Assembly: GCA_964016985.1 (NCBI GenBank)
Contig: OZ024828.1
Coordinates: 8,336,610 to 8,400,609, forward strand
Origin: Anodontia alba
Lineage: Eukaryota; Mollusca; Bivalvia; Lucinida; Lucinidae
Direction of reading: 5' to 3'
Length of the DNA: 64,000 nucleotides
How positions within the stretch are numbered: position 1 is the stretch's first letter; each line of letters starts with the position of its first letter. Positions 56,722 through 64,000 of this stretch are shown one piece after another. The translations under genes and the position numbers were made by a program. Below the pieces are notes generated by a model. It was not told the DNA's origin. It ran no database searches and worked only from the letters and a program-made list of their open reading frames with translations.

Positions 56722-59030
56722 TTTTGCCTTATATCTTGAATACTATTTGTTGGATAAATGTCACACCTGGGATATTACTTCCATGTGACCCAATGAATGA
56801 CCACTTACTATATCTAGGTCATTGTGACCTATATTTCATGGTTCAGTGATTTTGCCTTATATCTTGAATACTATTTGTTGGATAAATGTCACACCTGGGA
56901 TATTAGTTCCTTGTGACCCGATTATTGACGTCAAAATATATCTCTGTTGGTGTGACCTATATTTCATGGTTCAGTGATTTTGCCTTATATCTTGAATACT
57001 ATTTGTTGGATAAATGTCACACCTGGGATATTAGTTCCATGTGACCCAATGAATGACCACTTACTATATCTAGGTCATTGTGACCTATATTTCATGCTTC
57101 AGTGATTTTGCCTTATATCTTGAATACTATTTGTTGGATAAATGTCACACCTGGGATATTAGTTCCTTCTGACCCGATTATTGACGTCAAAATATATCTC
57201 TGTTGGTGTGACCTATATTTCATGGTTCAGTGATTTTGCCTTATATCTTGAATACTTTTTGTTGGATAAATGTCACACCTGGGATATTACTTCCATGTGA
57301 CCCAATGAATGACCACTTACTATATCTAGGTCATTGTGACCTATATTTCATGCTTCAGTGATTTTGCCTTATATGTTGAATACTATTTGTTGGATAAATG
57401 TCACACCTGGGATATTAGTTCCTTGTGACCTGATTATTGACGTCAAAATATATCTCTGTTGGTGTGACCTATATTTCATGGTTCAGTGATTTTGCCTTAT
57501 ATCTTGAATACTATTTGTTGGATAAATGTCACACCTGGGATATTAGTTCCTTGTGACCCGATTATTGACGTCAAAATATATCTCTGTTGGTGTGACCTAT
57601 ATTTCATGGTTCAGTGATTTTGCCTTATATCTTGAATACTTTTTGTTGGATAAATGTCACACCTGGGATATTACTTCCATGTGACCCAATGAATGACCAC
57701 TTACTATATCTAGGTCATTGTGACCTATATTTCATGGTTCAGTGATTTTGCCTTATATCTTGAATACTATTTGTTGGATAAATGTCACACCTGGGATATT
57801 AGTTCCTTGTGACCTGATTATTGACGTCAAAATATATCTCTGTTGGTGTGACCTATATTTCATGGTTCAGTGATTTTGCCTTATATCTTGAATACTATTT
57901 GTTGGATAAATGTCACACCTGGGATATTAGTTCCTTGTGACCCGATTATTGACGTCAAAATATCTCTGTTGGTGTGACCTATATTTCATGGTTCAGTGAT
58001 TTTGCCTTATATCTTGAATTCTATTTGTTGGATAAATGTCACACCTGGGATATTACTTCCATGTGACCCAATGAATGACCACTTACTATATCTAGGTCAT
58101 TGTGACCTATATTTCATGGTTCAGTGATTTTGCCTTATATCTTGAATACTATTTGTTGGATAAATGTCACACCTGGGATATTAGTTCCTTGTGACCCGAT
58201 TATTGACATCAAAATATATCTCTGTTGGTGTGACCTATATTTCATGGTTCAGTGATTTTGCCTTATATCTTGAATACTATTTGTTGGATAAATGTCACAC
58301 CTGGGATATTAGTTCCATGTGACCCAATGAATGACCACTTACTATATCTAGGTCATTGTGACCTATATTTCATGCTTCAGTGATTTTGCCTTATATCTTG
58401 AATACTATTTGTTGGATAAATGTCACACCTGGGATATTAGTTCCTTGTGACCTGATTATTGACGTCAAAATATATCTCTGTTGGTGTGACCTATATTTCA
58501 TGGTTCAGTGATTTTGCCTTTTATCTTGAATACTATTTGTTGGATAAATGTCACACCTGGGATATTAGTTCCTTGTGACCCGATTATTGACGTCAAAATA
58601 TATCTCTGTTGGTGTGACCTATATTTCATGGTTCAGTGAATTTGCCTTATATCTTGAATACTATTTGTTGGATAAATGTCACACCTGGGATATTACTTCC
58701 ATGTGACCCAATGAATGACCACTTACTATATCTAGGTCATTGTGACTTATATTGCATGGTTCAGTGATTTTGCCTTATATCTTGAATACTATTTGTTGGA
58801 TAAATGTCACACCTGGGATATTAGTTCCTTGTGACCCGATTATTGACGTCAAAATATATCTCTGTTGGTGTGAACTATATTTCATGGTTCAGTGATTTTG
58901 CCTTATATCTTGAATACTATTTGTTGGATAAATGTCACACCTGGGATATTAGTTCCATGTGACCCAATGAATGACCACTTACTATATCTAGGTCATTGTG
59001 ACCTATATTTCATGCTTCAGTGATTTTGCC
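56722..59030 (+). repeat. 127 bp tandem array, about 18 units with higher-order pattern
   Basis: Each unit begins TTTTGCCTTATATCTTGAAT and ends TTCATGGTTCAGTGA. Two main variants alternate: type a has 'ccatgtgacccaatgaatg', type b has 'ccttgtgacccgattattg'. Type a is split again by ATTACTTCC or ATTAGTTCC (a'). Read in order: a b a' b a b b a b b a b a' b b a b a'. Later units decay at about 59030. Confidence 0.9.
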
Positions 59031-59213
59031 TTTTATTTTTATTACTATTTCATGGAGAATTGTCATACCTGGATTATTATATCTATGTGACAAAATGATT
59101 TACATACAAATACATCTAGGTCAGTGTGACCTATATAATATGGCTTAATGATAAAAATGTTACAATATAAAATGTACCCAGCAGGCGAGCTCGCTGTCCT
59201 ACGACAGCTCTTG

Positions 59214-59937
59214 TTGATTTATGACTGACACCTTTTTGGCAATAGTTGATGTACCCAAGTGAAAGATTGAAGAGTCTATTTTCTAAACTCAGGGTTGAAA
59301 GGGTTAGTATGCAGTCAAGATATAGCTTTAGATAGGGTGATAGTTGTGGTGTGCTAATTTTAGGGAACCTTTTTTTTTTTTTGCACCGTTAATAGACTGA
59401 TCTCGACTTGTACTATCACAGATGTCTTCAGCTCACTGAATAAATATTAATCAAAACTAATCAAAAAGGACTGAAAAAATGGCATCATTCTGTCTTCAGG
59501 TACATTTGTTTACCATATTTATTTCAACTTTTTGGAAATTGAGAAAATTTGTTAAGCTTTACCCATCTGCGCAAGTTCAGCTGACCACAGAATTGATGAT
59601 ATTTTTCTTATTTTCCCAGAAAATAGGTTTTGACATTTCATGCAAATTGTCTTTGAAAGAGAAACATATTTTGTTATGTAACCTTCTGAAGTTTTTATCC
59701 CAGCATGCTAAATATTAAAACATTGCTTGATGCTATTTAAGTTCAGCAGGCTAGGAGTTATATATTATTTTCATTATTTAAAAAAAAAAAAAAAACAGCA
59801 CATTCTTGGTTAGTTTTTTACAGACCTAAAATGTATGTAATCTTATGTTTAGTGCTTTTTCAACAAATAATTTATATTGTTTTTATATCTCCAGACATGT
59901 GTTGTGAGTACTCATTAGAAGCATCCATGGAGGCATT
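59214..59937. other. Unannotated stretch with half foldbacks
   Basis: Holds a half FB-B repeat (59595-59715, 'ttttgacatttcatgcaa') and the left half of an FB-A repeat from about 59880. No gene recognised. Confidence 0.5.
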
Positions 59938-60119
59938 TAACCCTTGTCATGCTGAATAAATAAAGATGCCACACCCACATCTAATTTTAAGCCAATCAGA
60001 TTACTTGATCCAGGTTGTTGATCTAAATTACCATACTAAATGACAAACAGTGCAGATCTTCTTCAGAAGCGAACTGATCTGGGCAGGGTATATCCGGATT
60101 CAGCAGGATAAGAGTTAAA
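59938..60119. mobile_element. TTAA-flanked palindromic MITE (P4) inserted in an FB-A foldback
   Basis: TTAACCCTTGTCATGCTGAA on the left and TTCAGCAGGATAAGAGTTAA on the right. FB-A halves lie on both sides: 'actcattagaagcatccat' before, 'aagtgcccacaaca' after. The foldback therefore shows where the MITE went in, at a TTAA. Confidence 0.8.
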
Positions 60120-60261
60120 ATAAGTGCCCACAACAGGATGTTATCATGAAGAAATAAGAAAAATATTTATTTGGATTCCCTCTTATCGAGAGCCTCTTTT
60201 GTGGTTTCTCATGCTTATTCATAGCTCCAGTTAAGGCTCTGTTTAGCCAAAAAGTATTCAT

Positions 60262-60920
60262 GGTTTTCTTATTTCTCAACAAAAACATATGTTGAGGGTA
60301 CTCATTAGAAGCGCCTTGGTGAGGCACTTCTAATGAGTACCCACAACATATGTGTTTTCGAGAAATAAGAAAAAATGTGGATACCCCCTCTTATCTGTAG
60401 CTATGTTATTGTTGAGCTATATCACACAGAAAGCGGAAAAAGGGCATATATAAACCATAAAGACTAAAATCAGTCTATATAGCCATGTAGTTTGATCAAG
60501 ATGTTGCTTTGATGGCTCCAGATAAAGTGCTTTTTCCAATCAAAATGTAGGGATTTCATCACGAAAACATGCCTATATAATTTTGACCCCCTTAAACCCC
60601 ACTTTTATATAGTAAAACTGGGGTTTACAGGGGTATACATTATTTTTCTTATTTCTGCTCAAAAATATAGATTGTGGGTACTCATTAGAACCGCCTCGGC
60701 GAGGCGGTTCTAACAAGTACCCACAATCTATGTTTTGAGCGGAAATATGAAAAATCTCAGAATTTTTATCTGAAAATTTTAATTTTTTTTTTCTTTTTGG
60801 TGTTAAATTTTTCAGTATGTTTGAATAGGCATGTTTTCGTAATGATTTCTTATTTTTCCCACAAAAACATAGGTGCTGCTAATGCGTACCAACAAGATTG
60901 TGTCTGAGAAGAAATAAGAA
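60262..60920. repeat. Three foldback repeats, family FB-A
   Basis: 60262-60376, 60640-60757 (perfect centre GAACCGCCTCGGCGAGGCGG, with a private change mirrored in both arms) and 60840-60920 (deleted centre). Confidence 0.75.
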
Positions 60921-61506
60921 CACATTTTATCTGGTAAGCCTTCTTATCTGGAAGTATTCCAGTAATTGGGTGGCCTGTCCTTTTGCCTAAAGTGCCAGGG
61001 TATCATTTATTGTATGTTGTTCTGTTTATGATGTTTTCTCGGTAATGTTAAAAAAGCATTTAGTTCTGTTCTGATTTTGTCATAAGAACAACACCTTTCA
61101 CAGAAGATTTCTATAGAATGTGTGTATTCAAATTTTTCAATGAATTGTATTTTATTAGAAAGATTCTCATACATTCTGGAACAAAATGTTGAAAGAATTC
61201 ATATATACATGTACATACTTCTATACAACAAAAGTTTAAAAATGTCCTGAATGGATTTATTTATATTACTGTGTGTGTCCATTATGAGCAGTTTGATCTG
61301 AGTCTACATTGTTTACTCAGGCATGTCTGTGGGAATATTTAAGGAAAGACACTATAGTCTTTGGTTACTACCATATTTACCCAAAATATGTGGACATATT
61401 ATCTACTTACCATACTTGTCCTAAAATTTGAAATAGTTCATTCCAATACCACTTGATGTGTCAAAAATATTGCTGTATGTATGGCAAACAGTGAAGGCCC
61501 TGATCA
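60921..61506. other. No feature recognised
   Basis: AT-rich sequence without exon-like reading frame or named repeat, apart from a partial 'accatatttaccc' / 'acttaccatacttgtcc' arm of FB-D2 at 61365-61480. Confidence 0.5.
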
Positions 61507-61745
61507 GGGCCCAGTTGTTCAAAGCGTCGTTAGCTTAACGAGCTCGTTAAGGGTCATTTCATTTACTGTTTTAGCCGATTCAATACGCAAATATTTTTTG
61601 CTGAAAAAAAATGTGAGTAGCTTTTGCACTGCAAAAGCTACTCACATTTTTTCAGCAAAAAATTTCAGCATATTTGCACATCACTCGATGTAAATTTTAA
61701 CGAATCGTTAACTAACGACACCGTTAGTTTTGAACAACTGGGCCC
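61507..61745. mobile_element. Foldback MITE with GGGCCCAGTTGTTCAAA ends
   Basis: The ends are GGGCCCAGTTGTTCAAA and TTTGAACAACTGGGCCC (perfect). The centre is a second palindrome of TGAGTAGCTTTTGCA / TGCAAAAGCTACTCA. It interrupts a GATC-rich palindrome ('gccctgatcag' before, 'ctgatctgggtctacactg' after). CAG on both sides may be a short target duplication. Confidence 0.8.
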
Positions 61746-62159
61746 AGATTGCTGCATTCTGTGTCATCTGATCTGGGTCTACACTGCAAGGCCTGTCCCA
61801 ATACTTAGGGTTTTTATGGTAGTCTTCATAATTTTGCTGAAATTATAATAATCATCATCATCATAAGTTGATTGCTCATATGTGACTGATATTGATAACC
61901 AGTTTTGAAATATTTTAGGACAGATTGCAAAAACAGACTTGTGTTTAGAAATTAAACAGTCATTGGTACATATTTTCCAAAAAAATATTTCAACAGACAG
62001 TCCTGAGTTTTCTTCATCAGACGCTGCATTCTCTTAACCTGCACTGCACTGTTTGCCACACATCGAGCAGTTTTTTTGTCACTACTGCTTTTTCAAGCAG
62101 TAGCAACATAGGGATCACATTTGTGTTGTAGTTGTTGGCATTAACAATGATAAATCTGT

Positions 62160-62373
62160 TAACACTTGTCTTGCTGAATAAATTAAGATGCCACGCCCAC
62201 TTCTAATTTCTAGCCAGTCAGATTACGTGATCCAGGTTTTTGATAGAAATTCACATATTCAATGACAAACAGTGCAGATCAAGATCAGTTGGCTTCCTCA
62301 GAAGCCAACTGATCTGGATCTACACTGTTTCCTAAGACAGGGCATGTCATGTTCAGCAAGAGAAGGGTTAACA
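62160..62373. mobile_element. TTAA-flanked palindromic MITE (P5)
   Basis: TTAACACTTGTCTTGCTGAA and GTTCAGCAAGAGAAGGGTTAA-type right end; centre GATCAGTTGGCTTCCTCAG / GAAGCCAACTGATC. Confidence 0.75.
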
Positions 62374-62792
62374 ATGTTAAGTCTGTGGGTTTAGCTCTGT
62401 TTCTCAAACACCAAGGCTTCTTGACTAATTTAACTTCATCCACACATCTGCCATGATGCTTCCTGTCAAGTGCTGCAGACTGTTATTGATCTTGCGTCTT
62501 TTCCACACTTGGCTGGACAATGTTTAGTCTGAGTCTTTAGCTACGTTTCTTGAACACATCTAGCAGTGGTGACATAGCTGTTCAGTGGATTTCTTGTAGA
62601 CGATTTAACAGGTATTAAACCAGGCTTGTTTGAATGTTAGGACTAGTAGGACAAGGAAATAAGGTGTGCTTATTCATCCATCCATGTTAAATTTGAGTTA
62701 AGCATTTTGGCTGTGGTTAGGGTATCTGTCTACTTTGGGTACTTCTAGTTGTATGTTGTGTTGAAAAAATTGGTTAATTTATATCATATTAT

Positions 62793-63006
62793 TAACCCTT
62801 AAAGTGCCAAGCAAAATTTGTAGCAGACAACATTTATTTTTATTTTTGTCAAATTTTTCAAAGAAAACAAGTCATGATATTTCATGTGAATCGTCTGCCA
62901 AGCAGACAATTCACATGAAATATCAAGACTTGTTTTCTTTGAAAAATTAAAAAAAGATATTTCAAAATGTCGTCTGCTGCAGTTGTGATTGGCGCTTTAA
63001 GGGTTA
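62793..63006. mobile_element. TTAA-flanked palindromic MITE, FB-C type
   Basis: TTAACCCTTAAAGTGCC and GGCGCTTTAAGGGTTAA; inner arms TTCATGTGAATCGTCTGC / GCAGACAATTCACATGAA; 'tgtcgtctgctgcag' near the right end. The best copy of FB-C. Confidence 0.8.
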
Positions 63007-64000
63007 ATGTTATGGCCATCATGTTATAGTGCAGATGCTCTTGATTTTTTTTTATTTGTGAACTTTTCTGTTCTTCTGATACTAAGTAAGAAGGTAAGGA
63101 CCATTCAAATTTTTTTTCAAATGACGAGTAAACAATAGGGACAGAGCTCAGAATGAGGCAACTGTTCGGGGTCTACACTGTTTATCACACATCCTCTTAT
63201 GTCAAGAAAGTGCAGCAATACTTACATCCTGAAACATTAGAGCCACAAGATGAGAAAATGTACCTTCCGGCATGTACACCCAGTGGAGACGCAAACAGCC
63301 TGCATATCTGAGCAGTCTGATCAGAGTCTTCATTTTCCGCATGAAGAAAGTTTGGCTTAGGTTATCCAAAATGTGGAGTGAAGATTCTGATCAGACTGCA
63401 TGATTGCAGTCTTCAGTGGGCACACATATCTGAGGGTGCGTTTTCTGACGTTGTGTAACATTTTAAAATGTCATTAGTTATTTTTCACCTTTATGTAGGT
63501 AAAGTTTTGAAGATTTCTTTCTCTTTCTTTCTTTTTGTCTTTCTTTTATTCTTTCTTTCATTTATTGTTTGTTTTTCTGTCTTCCTTTCTTTCTTTCTTT
63601 CTGGTTGTTATTGTTGCTTGTTTGATTTCTCCTTATCTTAAGAATATTCTTTTCTGTAAAATGGAACAGAAGAAAATCAGTTTTACATAATTATCACTGA
63701 AAAGTATACCGTCCTTTCACTGAAGGCCTCCAAGTAAAACCTAAATTCTACTTTAGACACTTTTTCAGCTAAAATGACATTTTTTCCTAATTTTCCACAA
63801 AACATATGAGTCAGTCAGAAAATGTACCTTTGGTCATTCATGTATGTGCCTAGCAAAGCTCAGATCAGCCTGCACATTTGCACAGTCTGTTCAGAATCTT
63901 CACTGGGCACAGTTTGGATAGCCAATGATTACAGTAAATTTTGCTGTATATACAGTTATTTCTTAAAATTTATAGTGGAAAAGCAAACAGTGTAGACCCA
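63007..64000. other. Right edge, no gene recognised
   Basis: Contains an inverted arrangement of 'ctgatcagagtcttc' (63315-63335) and 'gaagattctgatcag' (63380-63395), a pyrimidine-rich CTTT microsatellite at about 63513-63602, and the start of a further 'acagtgtagaccca' palindrome arm at the very end. Confidence 0.5.

Larger units (their letters stand above)
53898..59213 (+). mobile_element. Helentron-like element expanded to 5.3 kb
   Basis: The head after TTTTT is AGCTCGCCTG with a TACGAAGTA hairpin. The tail at 59180-59213 has CAGGCGAGCT, a GCTGTC/GACAGC hairpin and CTCTTG. The left part has two units with 'cccctgggttcatg' also found (reversed) at 2300-2560, so this is the same family as 896-2695. 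Size comes from a nested element (54475-56721) and a long 127 bp array (56722-59030). No coding sequence. Confidence 0.75.

Noticed and set aside
62390..62540. Possible exon near the right end
   Set aside because: No open frame of useful length, no splice signals in register and no recognisable motif.

Overview
This is animal nuclear DNA: genes split by GT-AG introns, an AT-rich background and very dense repeats. The repeat types (tRNA-derived SINEs, elements with hairpin 3' ends and tandem cores, large numbers of palindromic MITEs) are those I associate with bivalve molluscs. The bivalve assignment is inference from repeat style; the species cannot be fixed from what I can see.

Two conserved nuclear protein genes stand head to head. 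On the minus strand, SET (a NAP-family histone chaperone and PP2A inhibitor) runs from its start codon at 11397 leftwards through four exons to 2739; its C-terminal part lies beyond the left edge. On the plus strand, RSBN1 (KDM9/DPY-21 family) runs from 11639 to 47030 in five exons. All RSBN1 splice phases agree and give a 1208-residue protein. The 241 bp between the two start codons must hold a shared promoter; it contains CCAAT-type boxes and an ETS-like site.

Layout. 1-11130: SET introns filled with a Helentron-like element, foldback MITEs, a 5'-truncated LINE inserted in a tRNA-derived SINE, and a second Helentron-like element. 11131-11638: SET exon 1 and promoter. 11639-25474: RSBN1 exons 1-3 with introns holding SINEs, TA-flanked MITEs and a 2.8 kb terminal-inverted-repeat element. 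25475-39998: two head-to-tail copies of an AT-rich, apparently non-coding element of about 6.1 kb with 161 bp inverted terminal repeats and a 96 bp internal region exactly complementary to its joined ends. This is the architecture of DIRS-type tyrosine-recombinase retrotransposons, without their genes. Each copy also carries a roughly 830 bp array of degenerate hairpins. Copy A holds a nested 2 kb Helentron-like element and copy B a nested 178 bp TA-flanked MITE. 40000-47030: RSBN1 exons 4 and 5 with more repeats. 47031-64000: no further coding exon recognised; MITEs, foldbacks, microsatellites and a 5.3 kb Helentron-like element with an 18-unit array of 127 bp repeats.

The main discovery candidate is the DIRS-like tandem pair with its hairpin array. 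Secondary ones are the shared end design of several unrelated Helentron-like families and the TTAA-flanked palindromic MITEs.
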